37,773 nt of DNA from Propionibacteriaceae bacterium (GCA_030532575.1 JAUNKV010000018.1:16071-53843), one strand, 5' to 3'. Counted from the stretch's first letter, positions 26,763 to 36,026 are shown. Notes: generated by a model from the letters alone, not told the origin. Made by a program: numbers and translations.

Positions 26763-27488
26763 GTGGATCTCATCTTCATCCGTCACGCCGAATCGACGAA
26801 CAACCGAGCCTGGGCCGTCTCCCGCAACGAGGACCAGCGGGTCCCCGATCCGGGACTCACCGAGCTGGGCCAGGCCCAGGCCGAGGCCCTGGCCGACTGG
26901 TTCCCCGGATTTGCGCCCGACCCCACGCACATCTTCGTCTCCCCCTTCCTGCGAACCCTGCTGACGGCTGCGCCGCTGCTCGAGGCCCTGGACCGCGAGG
27001 CCGAGGTGCTGCCCGAGCTCATGGAACGCAGTGGCCCCTTCGTCGGCCCGATCATGGATCACGTGGCCCATCCCGGCTCCCCGCGCTCGGTGCTGGAGGC
27101 CGTCTCCCCCCGGCTGCGTTTCCCGGACGCCGTGACGGAACAGGGGTGGTGGCCCGGCCCTTTCGAGATGCGGGCGGCCGCCATCGAGCGAGCGCGTCGT
27201 CTGGCAGCTTGGCTGCGTGCCGAGTTCACGCAGGACGACTGCGTGGTGCTCGTCAGCCACGGGGCCATCGGCTCCCTGCTCACCACTGCGATGTTCTGCC
27301 CCGGGGAACTGCGCCGGGACTCCTCCCAGGTCCATGGTGAGACCACCAGCTGGTTCGCTCTCGACAACACCTCGGTCTCCTGGCTTCGCACCCACCCGGG
27401 CGGGGACACCGAGATGTGTGCCTTCAACCGCGTTGATCACCTGGTGCTGGCCGGACTCACCAGTGCCACCATGGCCCAGCCGAGCTGA
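26763..27488 (+). CDS. Histidine phosphatase family protein (phosphoglycerate mutase-like)
   Basis: A 241-residue enzyme of the histidine acid phosphatase superfamily. The catalytic motif LIFIRHAES is right at the N-terminus (nucleophile His8), the arginine-rich PFLRTLLTAAPLLEAL segment follows, and the second histidine lies in VVLVSHGAIGSLL. The GTG start at 26763 puts the RHG-type motif at its normal distance from the N-terminus. TAGCCT at 26751-26756 is six bases before the GTG, suggesting leaderless transcription. Substrate cannot be told from sequence; small phosphorylated metabolites are typical. Confidence 0.85.
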   Translation: MDLIFIRHAESTNNRAWAVSRNEDQRVPDPGLTELGQAQAEALADWFPGFAPDPTHIFVSPFLRTLLTAAPLLEALDREAEVLPELMERSGPFVGPIMDHVAHPGSPRSVLEAVSPRLRFPDAVTEQGWWPGPFEMRAAAIERARRLAAWLRAEFTQDDCVVLVSHGAIGSLLTTAMFCPGELRRDSSQVHGETTSWFALDNTSVSWLRTHPGGDTEMCAFNRVDHLVLAGLTSATMAQPS

Positions 27489-27503
27489 GGCACGTCGCCT
27501 GAT

Positions 27504-27533
27504 TTGCCCTGCTCTGCGTTGCGCTGCTAGAGT
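27504..27533 (+). promoter_or_regulatory. Promoter of tRNA-Asn
   Basis: TTGCCC (27504-27509), 18-base spacer and TAGAGT (27528-27533) end 29 bases before the tRNA 5' end. The same TTGCCC -35 sequence is seen in front of the giant surface-protein gene. Confidence 0.55.
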
Positions 27534-27562
27534 TCATCTCCGCGTGGTCGTCAGGCCACCGA

Positions 27563-27638
27563 TCCCTGGTAGCTCAATTGGCAGAGCATTCGACTGTTAA
27601 TCGAAGGGTTACTGGTTCGAGTCCAGTCCGGGGAGCCA
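27563..27638 (+). tRNA. tRNA-Asn (anticodon GTT)
   Basis: Full cloverleaf: acceptor TCCCTGG pairs with CCGGGGA (one G-T wobble), D stem GCTC/GAGC, anticodon stem TTCGA/TCGAA around the loop CTGTTAA (anticodon GTT, asparagine), five-base variable loop, T stem ACTGG/CCAGT with loop TTCGAGT. Discriminator G is followed by an encoded CCA at 27636-27638. Confidence 0.95.
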
Positions 27639-27643
27639 CACCG

Positions 27644-27670
27644 AGGCCGTCCTGCTCAGCAGGGCGGCCT
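27644..27670 (+). terminator. Terminator of tRNA-Asn
   Basis: Eleven-base stem AGGCCGTCCTG/CAGGGCGGCCT (one G-T pair) with a five-base loop, six bases after the tRNA and followed by TTTCT. Confidence 0.75.
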
Positions 27671-27715
27671 TTCTCATGTTCGGCTTCAGCTTCAGGCACC
27701 TCGCAGAGCTGAAAC

Positions 27716-27744
27716 TTGCCCCCCTGTTTCCGGATGTCTAACAT
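27716..27744 (+). promoter_or_regulatory. Candidate promoter P1 of the giant surface-protein gene
   Basis: TTGCCC (27716-27721), 17-base spacer and TAACAT (27739-27744). Predicted transcript start near 27751, leaving an untranslated leader of about 150 bases. Confidence 0.5.
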
Positions 27745-27748
27745 GCGG

Positions 27749-27777
27749 TTCACTACGAAAAACAGGTCATCTAACTT
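27749..27777 (+). promoter_or_regulatory. Candidate promoter P2 of the giant surface-protein gene
   Basis: TTCACT (27749-27754), 17-base spacer and TAACTT (27772-27777), set 33 bases downstream of P1. The surrounding 27740-27800 stretch is the most AT-rich of the region. The leader after it includes a GC-rich segment (27812-27843) in which AGGGG and CCCCT can pair. Confidence 0.4.
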
Positions 27778-27898
27778 TCGTCAATTGTATTTTTGGATGA
27801 CAGGCTGGGATGAGGGGGATCCGCCGGGTGCTCCCACCCCTGCCACAGCTGCCTTTGGGCGTCGGATGACGCTGAGGGGTGAAAGGGGAAGAAGGACT

Positions 27899-30800
27899 GT
27901 GGCTTTGTTGAACAAGAGGGCGCGCCACAAGGCCTGGGCGGCGGGGGCCGCTGGGGCCCTGTTGGCGACGCTGTTTCCAGTGGCGGCCCATGCCGTACCA
28001 CAGGTGGGACTGACGATGACGATCTCCCAGGACGGCACACCGGACTGGGATGGCGACGACCAGGCGGGCAACGACTCGGGGCCCAGCAACGGGATCGTGC
28101 GGGTCAACGACACCGTCACCTACCGCCTGCAGTACAACGCCAACGACTCCGCCGGTGGGGGCACCCCGGTGGAGGACGTCACGATCAAGGTCAAGCTTCC
28201 GAAGGGGCTCTACCTCGAGGCGCTACCCGGAGTGTGTTCCGGCAACGGCTCCCAGCTGACCCCCAGCACGCTGCCGAGCCCCGCAGTTCCCCTGACCGCC
28301 GACTCGATCAACGAGCTGCCGGAACAGGAGTTGGTCTGCAATCTCGGCACCAAGACCAATGCCTCTGACTTCCTGGCCCTCAGCGCCAAGGTGAGCAACC
28401 TCGTCCACAACGGTCAGGAACTCGCTCCAATCTCCGCTGAGATCACGGCGAACGGGGCCACCCCCACTCCGGCACCCGATCTGCCGAAGATCACGGCCAC
28501 CTCCAGGCTGAAGTGGGACATCTCCAAGAACAGCGTGGCTCTGGCAGAGAACACCGGCTACTACTTCGGCCCCACGAACACCGGCTGCTACTGGGACAAC
28601 CGGAAGACCTGCAAACTTGTGGTCTACACGGCCCTGATCTCGGCCCCAGCCGGGGGCAAGGGAGCGATGCCCGCCATCGGGGACATCACCTTCACCGATG
28701 ATCTGTCCCCGCGTGCACTGCATCCGGGGCTCACCGAGGACCAGTACCTCCAGATCGAGGCCGATCTGGAGAAGTACGGCTCCAGGGTGGCCACCTACGA
28801 CTACTTCCACATGGCACCGGCCCCGAGGATTGGATACGCCGGCAGCACCGCAGTGAACGCGGTACGGGACTCGGGTCAGTTGACCTTCACGCAGGAGGGG
28901 CCGGGCAAACCGGCCAAGTTCACCGTGAGGAATGCCGACACCTCCTTGACCACCTACCCCTCCCAGGTGCTGCTGCCGAAGGGGACGGCGATCCCTGCCG
29001 GGAAAGCCTATGCGGTGGTGACTTCCTTCGGTGTGTACACGCCCCTGGAGACCATCAAGGACTTCGGCACCGAGAAGAGCAACACCTGGACCCTGAACAC
29101 CAGGAATGCCTACACCGAGCTGGACATCAAGGGATTCGAACCCGCAACGGATGTCGAGACGCTGGCGGATCAGCCGACCTTCAACGACTACCGGACCTCC
29201 ACGCCGAACATCACCATTGGCTCCGAGTTCACCAAGTACTTCGCCGGGGTTCCCGGGGAGCCGATGAACACTCCTGCCGCTCGGTACATCATGGGGAACT
29301 CAGCGCTGGGGGCGGGCCCACCCGGTGATGCCAGCTACCGCTCCGGCGGGATCACGGTGGCGCCGGACCAGAAGGTTCAGTCCCAGATGTACATCCTGGG
29401 TACGAACACCGGTCTTCCCGGCAAGGTCAGCACCGTGATGTGCGATGCGTGGGACAACACCAGACTTCATCTTGAGACCCGGGATGTTCCACCAACCGAT
29501 GACATCAGTGCTGCCCTGCAACGAGTCGGCTCCAACGGGGCCCCGGTGTGGATCACCGGCTACAACAACGTGCTGCGCAGGAATGGCAACAACCCGGACG
29601 GCAGCCCTCGCTACGGGGCGCGGTTCGCAACGGATTCCTCCGAGGTCCCACCGATCACGGTGCAGTACTCCGCCGTCCCAGGCGGTTCGAGTGCTGCCTC
29701 TGAGTGTGGGGATGCCGCAGGCCCATGGTACGACCGGCCCGAGGACGTCCCCGGCAATGATCCGGACAAGGCAGCTCAGGGCATATACACCGCTGTGGGG
29801 CGGGTCCGTGCCCACGTCGTGATCCCGGAGCCCGTGGCCAATGACCCGATTCTCGGCCCCGGCGTTCGTATGGTGGTGGCCACGAGCCTCAGGGTCGCGG
29901 TCAACGACTTGCCGAGCGGTGACATCCTGCCGAACTACGCATCGGTCAAGCGAGTCAATCTGGCGGAGCTCACCATGGATGAGGTGCTGAACCACGCCAG
30001 CCCGTGGGCGCGCAGCTTCTACGACAAGGACACCCACAAAGGGCGTTTCGGGGACCGCCTCATCAAGGCCCTCGCCCAGGCTCGCATCACCAAGCAGGTG
30101 CGCCGCGGCACCTCCGGGGAGTTCAGCAAGACCCCGCCCCAGGTGACCGGCAGCAGCACGGCCAACGAGGCCAACATCGTGCAGTGGCGGCTGAAGCCGT
30201 CGCTCACCTCCCCGGCCGCAGCCCCCGGTCTCACCCAGGAGGTGTGGGTGGAGGACTGCCTCCCGGCAGGGTTCCACTTCGTGGAGGCGACCCGTCCGCC
30301 GACGCTCGTGGATGAGGGATCAACCCCGGCTGATTCCAAACTGTCGGGCGGTAAACAGTGCGGCCCGGGTGCCACCTACCTACGCTGGGTGCTGCCGGAG
30401 CAGACGGTCAACGCCGACATTCCCGAGATCATCGTGACCTCCGAGGTGTCCTCGGCAGTCAAGGACGGCGTGTACCAGAACACCGTCCAGGTCTGGGCCG
30501 ATGGCGACCACTCGCTGGTGGCGCTGCGCCAGGACGCCGCTGAGGCGAAGGTCACCAACATCGCAGGGATCAAGCTGGAGAAGCTGGCCCTGACCCCCGT
30601 GGTCCAGGCCAACCGTGCCGGGCAGGCCAACGACGAGGTGAACCGGTGGCGGCTGCGCATGACCAACACGCTGCCCAGCCCCGACGACAAGGCCATCAGC
30701 AACCCCGTCTTCATCGACGTGCTGCCCAGGAACGGGCTGGGGGAGAGCGCCTTCAACGGCACCTTCCCCTTCGTCGAGGCCAAGGTCACCAAGTACACGA

Positions 30801-33800
30801 TGGGAGCTCAGGGGGCCGGTGACACGGCTCAGGTGCAGATCCAGTACACCTCCGCCCAGGATGTGAACATGGACCCGGACGACCCATCGAACGGGACCGC
30901 GGGCAGCACCACCTGGTGTGATGCCCCGGCAGGGGGTCAGGCCGTCAGCGGTACCGGTGCCTGCCCGACGGCAGCCGACGAGGTCACCGCGCTGCGGGTC
31001 ACCAAGCCCGGCGCCTTCCCCGCCGATCACGCGATCGAGGTGGAGCTGACCATGAAGGGCATGGACAACGCCGAGGGCGATGTCTACTCCAACGTCACCT
31101 TCGGGCGCGCCACCGGGCTGGCCCTTCCCGTCGGTCCGATCAAGCGCAACGAGCGGGTCGTGGCCGGAACCATCGGGGATCATGCCTGGTTCGACCTGAA
31201 CGACAACGGCATCCAGGACGCCGGGGAGCCCCCGGCCAGTGGCATCACCGTCACGCTCACCGGAACCGACGACCTCGGCAACGACGTGTCGTTGACCACC
31301 ACCACCGACGACGCGGGCCAGTACCAGTTCGCGAACCTGCGGGCTGCTGGCCCCGGTGGCTACGTGGTGAACTTCGAGAAGATCCCCGGGGCAACCTTCA
31401 CCAAGAAGGCCGAGGGGGATGACCGGGCGGTGGACTCCAACGTCGACGCCGAGGGGATTGCCGACGCGGTCCAGCTGGGCTACGACAGCGACGATCCCAC
31501 CGTCGATGCGGGATACCTCCTGACGGGGACCCTGCAGGTCACCAAGCTCGTCTCCGGTGTGGGCGTGGATACCTTCGCGCCCCAGGACGAGTACCGCTTC
31601 AACGCGGTCTGCTCCCTGAACGGGGCCGAGGTGTTCAACCGTGAGGTCGTCCTGGCCTACGAGGCCGGGAAGACTGAGTTCACCAGCGAGGAGTTCACCG
31701 GGATCCCGGTGGGCGCCGAGTGTGTGGTCACCGAGACCGCCGCAGGCAAGGCCGACCCGACCCAGACCGCACCGACCAGGACTGTCACCATCGCGTGGAA
31801 CAAGGACACCAAGAAGGCCTCGGCCATCGCGGATGTGACCAACTACTACTCGGCCGGACAGCTGTCCGTGACGAAGAAGCTCGAAGGTGACGCCGACGCC
31901 GTCGCCGAGGCCGCCACCAAGCAGTTCACCGTTCACGTGACCTGCGTCAAGGGTGACGACGCCGCCACGGCAGCCGTCGTGGCCGAGGGCGATGTCACGA
32001 TCACCGGAGCCGCCACCGAGCTGTTCAAGGACCAGCAGGGCCAACCGGTCATGCTGCCGCTGGGTGCCCGGTGCCACGGCACCGAGACCGCAACCGGCGG
32101 TGCGGTGTCCTTCGTGGTGGACCACGCGGACTTCGATTCCGCAGTCCAGGTCACCGGGGGTACCCCCGATGCCCTGGTGCAGATCGGGATGACCGCCACG
32201 AACACCTTCAAGGACCCGCAGGTCTCGATCACCAAGCAGGTCCGTGAGGTAGTCCAGACCGACGGCTCCCAGGCCCGGGTCACCTACGACATCGTCGTGA
32301 GCAACGACGGTGAGGTGCCCAGCAGCTACACCCTCGATGACACCTTCGCCTTCGGTGAGGGCATCAAGGTGCAGCAGGTCGCCCCCGTCACCGTGGCTCC
32401 CGGAACCATCACCCCGGCTGCCGACTTCAACGGTGCCGACAAGGTGAACCTGGTGACCGATCAGCCGATTGCCGTCGGGGAGCGTCACACCTACTCGGTG
32501 ACCGTGCAGACAGCCGTGTCGCCGACCATGAGCGAGACTGCGACCGACTGCACCCTCGACCAGGGGGAGAACGGCACCGGTCTGCGCAACACCGCCACCC
32601 TCACCCACCGTGGGGCGAAGCAGAACGCGGAGGCCTGCGAGGCGGTCCGGCTGCCGAAGCTGGAGATGACCAAGACCCACCGTGACTTCGTGCAGAACGG
32701 CGAGAAGGTGGAGATCACCTACGACATCAAGGTGACCAACCCGGCTGCGGTGAACACCACCTACTCGCTGACCGACACCCTGAAATTCGGCGAGGGGATC
32801 ACGGTGGACTCCGCCGTGGTCGAGGCGGTCGATCCGGTCCAGGTGACCCCGCTCGGTGACAACTTCAACGGCCAGGCGTCGCTGAAGCTCACCGAGGACC
32901 AGGCGATCTCAGCCAACAGCAGCCACACCTTCACCATCAAGGTGACCGGTACCGTCGCCGAGACCATCGCGGCCGAGGCGAAGAACTGTGAGCTGCAGGG
33001 GGCAGAGGCCGGTACAGGTCTGCTCAACCAGGCAGATGTCACATGGCCGGGCGGTGAGCTCACCGACGACGCCTGTGAGGCAGTCAAGGTGCCGGGCAAG
33101 CCGAAGGTCACCAAGGTGGTCAAGGACTTCAACCAGCAGGGCGAGGAGGCCGCCATCACCTACGAGGTGCAGGTGACCAACCCGAGCGAGTTCGACGCCA
33201 CCTACACCCTGGACGACGAGCTGAAGTTCGGCGAGGGCGTGACCATCACCGAGGTGGCCGCCGTCACCGCGACTCCGAACACGCTCACCCCGTCGGCCGA
33301 GTTCAACGGCACGGACAAGGTGAACCTGGTCACCGATCAGGTCATCGAGGGTGGGGCCACCCACACCTTCACCATCGCGGTCAAGGCCAGTGTGGCCACC
33401 ACCATCACCGCAGAGGCGAAGGAGTGTGACCTTGCAGCGGGGGAGACCGGTACGGGTCTGCTCAACCAGGTGAGGATGACCTCCGGCGGTGAGGCGACCG
33501 AGGCCACGGCCTGTGAGTCGGTCAAGGTGCCGGGCAAGCCGCAGGTGAACAAGGTGGTCAAGGACTTCGATCAGCAGGGTGAGGAGGCTGCCATCACCTA
33601 TGAGGTGCGAGTGAGCAACCCGAGTGAGTTCGAGGCCACCTACTCGCTGAGTGACGAGCTGAAGTTCGCCGACGGCGTGACCCTGGTTCCGGGGTCGGTC
33701 GAGGCCACGGTTGATCCGGCTGCGGTCACGGTGAAGGCGGACTTCGATGGTGTGGCCAACACCGTTCTGGTTGCCGACCAGGCGATCACGGGTGGGGCCA

Positions 33801-35860
33801 CCCACACCTACACCGTCAAGGCCAGGGCGAATGTGGCCACCACCATCACCGCCGAGGCGAAGAACTGTGAGCTCGCAGCAGGGGAGACCGGCACGGGTCT
33901 GCTCAACCAGGCGACCATGAGCGCGGCAGGTGAGGACACCCAGGTCACCGCCTGCGAGGCACTCAAGGCGCCCGGCGACATCACGATGACCAAGCGTGTC
34001 GTCGCCTTCGAGCAGGACAGCCAGGACGGCACCATCACCTATGAGGTGCAGGTGACCAACCCGAGCGAGTTCGACGCCACCTACACCCTGGACGACGAGC
34101 TGAAGTTCGGTGAGGGTGTGACCCTGGTTCCGGGTTCGGTCGAGGCTGCGGTCGATCCGGCTGCGGTCACGGTGAAGGCGGACTTCGACGGCGTGGCCAA
34201 CACCACCCTGGCTGCCGATCAGCCGATCTCGGCGGGGGCCGCCCACACCTACACCGTCAAGGCGAAGGCCAAGGTGGCGCTGGATGCCAAGGCCACGGCC
34301 CGGGACTGTGAGCTCGCAGCAGGGGAGACCGGCACCGGTCTGCTCAACCAGGCGAGGATGGCAAGCGGCGGCAAGACCGTCGAGGCCCGCGCCTGCGAGC
34401 AGCTCGGGCTGCCCGCGGTGGAACTCACCAAGACCCACCGGGACTTCGTCCAGGACAACGACAAGGTGACCATCGCCTACGAGGTGAAGGTGACCAACCC
34501 CGGGGACGTCGCCACCACCTACTCGCTGACCGACACCCTGAAGTTCGGTCAGGGGATCACCATCGACACCGTCGAGGTGAGCGCCGTCGACCCGGCCGAT
34601 GTGAAGGCGGCTGCTGACTTCGACGCTCAGGGCAAGGTCACCCTGGTGACCGATCAGCGGATCGAGGCCGGGGCCAGCCACACCTTCACCGTCACGGTGA
34701 CCGGTACGGTGGCTGAGACCATCACCGCGGAGGCGAAGAACTGTGACCTCGGAGCGGGGGAGACCGGAACAGGTCTGCTCAACGGTGCCAACCTCACCTG
34801 GGCAGGCGGCGAGCTCAGCGCTCAGGCCTGTGAGGCGGTCAAGGTGCCGGGCAAGCCGCAGGTGAACAAGGTGGTCAAGGACTTCGACCAGCAGGGTCAG
34901 GAGGCTGCCATCACCTACGAGGTGCAGGTGACCAACCCGAGCGAGTTCGAGGCCACCTACTTGCTGAGCGATGAGCTGAAGTTCGGCGAAGGCGTCGAGG
35001 TGGTGCCGGGTTCGGTCGAGGCAGCGGTCGATTCGGCCGATGTCACGGTGAAGGCGGACTTCGATGGTGTGGCCAACACCGTTCTGGTTGCTGATCAGGT
35101 GATCGCGGCGGGTGCCACCCACACCTACACCGTCAAGGCGAAGGCCAAGGTCAAGATCGGTGCCAGTGCCTCGGCCCGGGACTGTGAGGTCCAGGCGGGG
35201 GAGAGCGGCACGGGTCTGCTCAACCAGGTCGAGATGACGGCCCTGGGACAGTCGCAGACCGCCCGCGCTTGCCGTGGCGTCGAGGTGCCCGAGCTGCAGC
35301 TGACCAAGACGCAGCGGGACTTCGTCCAGGACGGTGCCGCGGTGGCCATCACCTACGACGTGACGGTGCGCAACACCGGGGGAGCGGAGACCCGCTACAC
35401 CCTGAGCGACACCCTCGCCTACGGTGAGGGGATCGAGGTCAGGGCCGTCGAGGTGAGCGCTGTCGATCCGGTCGATGTGAAGGCGGCTGCCGACTTCGAC
35501 GCTCAGGGCAAGGTCTCCCTGGTCACCGATCAGTGGATCGAGGCCGGGGCCAGCCACACCTTCACCATCACGGTGAAGGGTCGGGTCACCGAGCAGCTCA
35601 CGAAGGCCGCGGCCGAGTGTGAGCTTGCACCCGGGGAGAAGGGAACGGGTCTGCTCAACCGCGCCGACCTCACCTGGATCGGTGGTGAGCTGAATGATCG
35701 TGCCTGCGAGCCGGTCAGCCCACTCCCGCCGAAGCCGGAGCCCACGCCGAGCCCGTCGCCCAGCCCGGTCCCGACGGTGACTCCGGTACCGACGCCGACC
35801 AAGCCGGTCAAGCCAGAGCCGCCGAAGGTACGGCCTGGTCTGCCGAAGACCGGTAGCTGA
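27899..35860 (+). CDS. Giant secreted surface protein with SdrD-B, DUF5979-like and eight DUF11-like repeats, C-terminal LPKTGS
   Basis: Predicted adhesin or stalk-like protein of 2653 residues. The GTG at 27899 follows GGGGAAGAAGGA and starts a signal peptide (VALLNKRARHK, hydrophobic core, probable cleavage after VAAHA). Residues 35-1089 are beta-rich DUF11-type sequence. About 1090-1205 is an SdrD-B-like domain with the calcium-loop pattern DLNDNGIQDAGE. Two DUF5979-like domains follow (about 1208-1320 and 1320-1438). Residues 1440-2607 are eight tandem repeats of 144-147 residues, each with two conserved cysteines and GTGL(L/R)N. A Pro/Ser/Thr stalk (2608-2645) ends in RPGLPKTGS. The LPxTG motif is at the extreme C-terminus: no membrane helix or charged tail follows, reading past the stop gives none, and a terminator starts three bases later. 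An ATG at 27866 in frame is a less likely start. Binding partner unknown. Confidence 0.88.
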   Translation: MALLNKRARHKAWAAGAAGALLATLFPVAAHAVPQVGLTMTISQDGTPDWDGDDQAGNDSGPSNGIVRVNDTVTYRLQYNANDSAGGGTPVEDVTIKVKLPKGLYLEALPGVCSGNGSQLTPSTLPSPAVPLTADSINELPEQELVCNLGTKTNASDFLALSAKVSNLVHNGQELAPISAEITANGATPTPAPDLPKITATSRLKWDISKNSVALAENTGYYFGPTNTGCYWDNRKTCKLVVYTALISAPAGGKGAMPAIGDITFTDDLSPRALHPGLTEDQYLQIEADLEKYGSRVATYDYFHMAPAPRIGYAGSTAVNAVRDSGQLTFTQEGPGKPAKFTVRNADTSLTTYPSQVLLPKGTAIPAGKAYAVVTSFGVYTPLETIKDFGTEKSNTWTLNTRNAYTELDIKGFEPATDVETLADQPTFNDYRTSTPNITIGSEFTKYFAGVPGEPMNTPAARYIMGNSALGAGPPGDASYRSGGITVAPDQKVQSQMYILGTNTGLPGKVSTVMCDAWDNTRLHLETRDVPPTDDISAALQRVGSNGAPVWITGYNNVLRRNGNNPDGSPRYGARFATDSSEVPPITVQYSAVPGGSSAASECGDAAGPWYDRPEDVPGNDPDKAAQGIYTAVGRVRAHVVIPEPVANDPILGPGVRMVVATSLRVAVNDLPSGDILPNYASVKRVNLAELTMDEVLNHASPWARSFYDKDTHKGRFGDRLIKALAQARITKQVRRGTSGEFSKTPPQVTGSSTANEANIVQWRLKPSLTSPAAAPGLTQEVWVEDCLPAGFHFVEATRPPTLVDEGSTPADSKLSGGKQCGPGATYLRWVLPEQTVNADIPEIIVTSEVSSAVKDGVYQNTVQVWADGDHSLVALRQDAAEAKVTNIAGIKLEKLALTPVVQANRAGQANDEVNRWRLRMTNTLPSPDDKAISNPVFIDVLPRNGLGESAFNGTFPFVEAKVTKYTMGAQGAGDTAQVQIQYTSAQDVNMDPDDPSNGTAGSTTWCDAPAGGQAVSGTGACPTAADEVTALRVTKPGAFPADHAIEVELTMKGMDNAEGDVYSNVTFGRATGLALPVGPIKRNERVVAGTIGDHAWFDLNDNGIQDAGEPPASGITVTLTGTDDLGNDVSLTTTTDDAGQYQFANLRAAGPGGYVVNFEKIPGATFTKKAEGDDRAVDSNVDAEGIADAVQLGYDSDDPTVDAGYLLTGTLQVTKLVSGVGVDTFAPQDEYRFNAVCSLNGAEVFNREVVLAYEAGKTEFTSEEFTGIPVGAECVVTETAAGKADPTQTAPTRTVTIAWNKDTKKASAIADVTNYYSAGQLSVTKKLEGDADAVAEAATKQFTVHVTCVKGDDAATAAVVAEGDVTITGAATELFKDQQGQPVMLPLGARCHGTETATGGAVSFVVDHADFDSAVQVTGGTPDALVQIGMTATNTFKDPQVSITKQVREVVQTDGSQARVTYDIVVSNDGEVPSSYTLDDTFAFGEGIKVQQVAPVTVAPGTITPAADFNGADKVNLVTDQPIAVGERHTYSVTVQTAVSPTMSETATDCTLDQGENGTGLRNTATLTHRGAKQNAEACEAVRLPKLEMTKTHRDFVQNGEKVEITYDIKVTNPAAVNTTYSLTDTLKFGEGITVDSAVVEAVDPVQVTPLGDNFNGQASLKLTEDQAISANSSHTFTIKVTGTVAETIAAEAKNCELQGAEAGTGLLNQADVTWPGGELTDDACEAVKVPGKPKVTKVVKDFNQQGEEAAITYEVQVTNPSEFDATYTLDDELKFGEGVTITEVAAVTATPNTLTPSAEFNGTDKVNLVTDQVIEGGATHTFTIAVKASVATTITAEAKECDLAAGETGTGLLNQVRMTSGGEATEATACESVKVPGKPQVNKVVKDFDQQGEEAAITYEVRVSNPSEFEATYSLSDELKFADGVTLVPGSVEATVDPAAVTVKADFDGVANTVLVADQAITGGATHTYTVKARANVATTITAEAKNCELAAGETGTGLLNQATMSAAGEDTQVTACEALKAPGDITMTKRVVAFEQDSQDGTITYEVQVTNPSEFDATYTLDDELKFGEGVTLVPGSVEAAVDPAAVTVKADFDGVANTTLAADQPISAGAAHTYTVKAKAKVALDAKATARDCELAAGETGTGLLNQARMASGGKTVEARACEQLGLPAVELTKTHRDFVQDNDKVTIAYEVKVTNPGDVATTYSLTDTLKFGQGITIDTVEVSAVDPADVKAAADFDAQGKVTLVTDQRIEAGASHTFTVTVTGTVAETITAEAKNCDLGAGETGTGLLNGANLTWAGGELSAQACEAVKVPGKPQVNKVVKDFDQQGQEAAITYEVQVTNPSEFEATYLLSDELKFGEGVEVVPGSVEAAVDSADVTVKADFDGVANTVLVADQVIAAGATHTYTVKAKAKVKIGASASARDCEVQAGESGTGLLNQVEMTALGQSQTARACRGVEVPELQLTKTQRDFVQDGAAVAITYDVTVRNTGGAETRYTLSDTLAYGEGIEVRAVEVSAVDPVDVKAAADFDAQGKVSLVTDQWIEAGASHTFTITVKGRVTEQLTKAAAECELAPGEKGTGLLNRADLTWIGGELNDRACEPVSPLPPKPEPTPSPSPSPVPTVTPVPTPTKPVKPEPPKVRPGLPKTGS
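32216..35719 (+). repeat. Eight tandem DUF11-like repeat units inside the surface-protein gene
   Basis: Units begin at 32216, 32654, 33092, 33530, 33971, 34412, 34847 and 35288, all in frame, with lengths of 146, 146, 146, 147, 147, 145, 147 and 144 residues. Units 2, 6 and 8 share the opening TKTHRDFVQ/TKTQRDFVQ; units 3, 4 and 7 share KVVKDF(N/D)QQG. Unit 5 opens differently but is identical to unit 3 over 68 bases (33164-33231 equals 34043-34110). Units 4 and 7 share 52 identical bases (33519-33570 equals 34836-34887). The mosaic pattern indicates recombination or gene conversion between units. Confidence 0.9.
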
Positions 35861-35863
35861 GTC

Positions 35864-35903
35864 AGGAAGCCCCGTGGGTCCAATCAGACCCACGGGGCTT
35901 CCT
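35864..35903 (+). terminator. Terminator of the giant surface-protein gene
   Basis: Seventeen-base perfect inverted repeat (35864-35880 against 35887-35903) with the six-base loop CAATCA, beginning three bases after the TGA stop. It shows that the gene truly ends right after LPKTGS. Confidence 0.9.
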
Positions 35904-35995
35904 CGTGCTGTGGTTGCGGGCAATGATTCGCCAACAGGAGGTGGAGATGTTGCATGGCGATTGTTGTTGAACCCGCCTCGAACCGATGCGCTACC

Positions 35996-36019
35996 GTGTG
36001 GCCGCTTTGTGGGCCACAC
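35996..36019. promoter_or_regulatory. Inverted repeat at the promoter of the toxin-like gene
   Basis: GTGTGGCC (35996-36003) and GGCCACAC (36012-36019) form a perfect 8-8-8 inverted repeat. It overlaps CACACT at 36015-36020, which is six bases before the GTG start at 36027, and follows TTGAAC. Position fits an operator, as in self-regulated toxin-antitoxin modules; it could also form an RNA hairpin. Confidence 0.45.
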
Positions 36020-36026
36020 TTTAGCC

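Noticed and set aside
30380-32680. A 766-codon antisense frame in the surface gene
   Set aside because: Composition (Gly, Val, His, Leu, Asp) is the typical reverse-strand shadow of GC-rich coding DNA; no start context or recognisable domain.
32216-35719. A CRISPR-like or short tandem-repeat array
   Set aside because: The repeats are about 438 bases, fully in frame and protein-coding, without spacers.
35861-35940. A hydrophobic sorting tail reached by stop-codon readthrough after LPKTGS
   Set aside because: The in-frame continuation is polar (VRKPRGSNQTHG and so on) and stops again within about 20 codons; no membrane segment exists in it.
32909-36019. A 1036-codon open frame antisense to the repeat region of the surface gene
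   Set aside because: It mirrors the codon pattern of the high-GC sense gene and its repeats, has no signal or domain, and crosses the strong terminator at 35864-35903.
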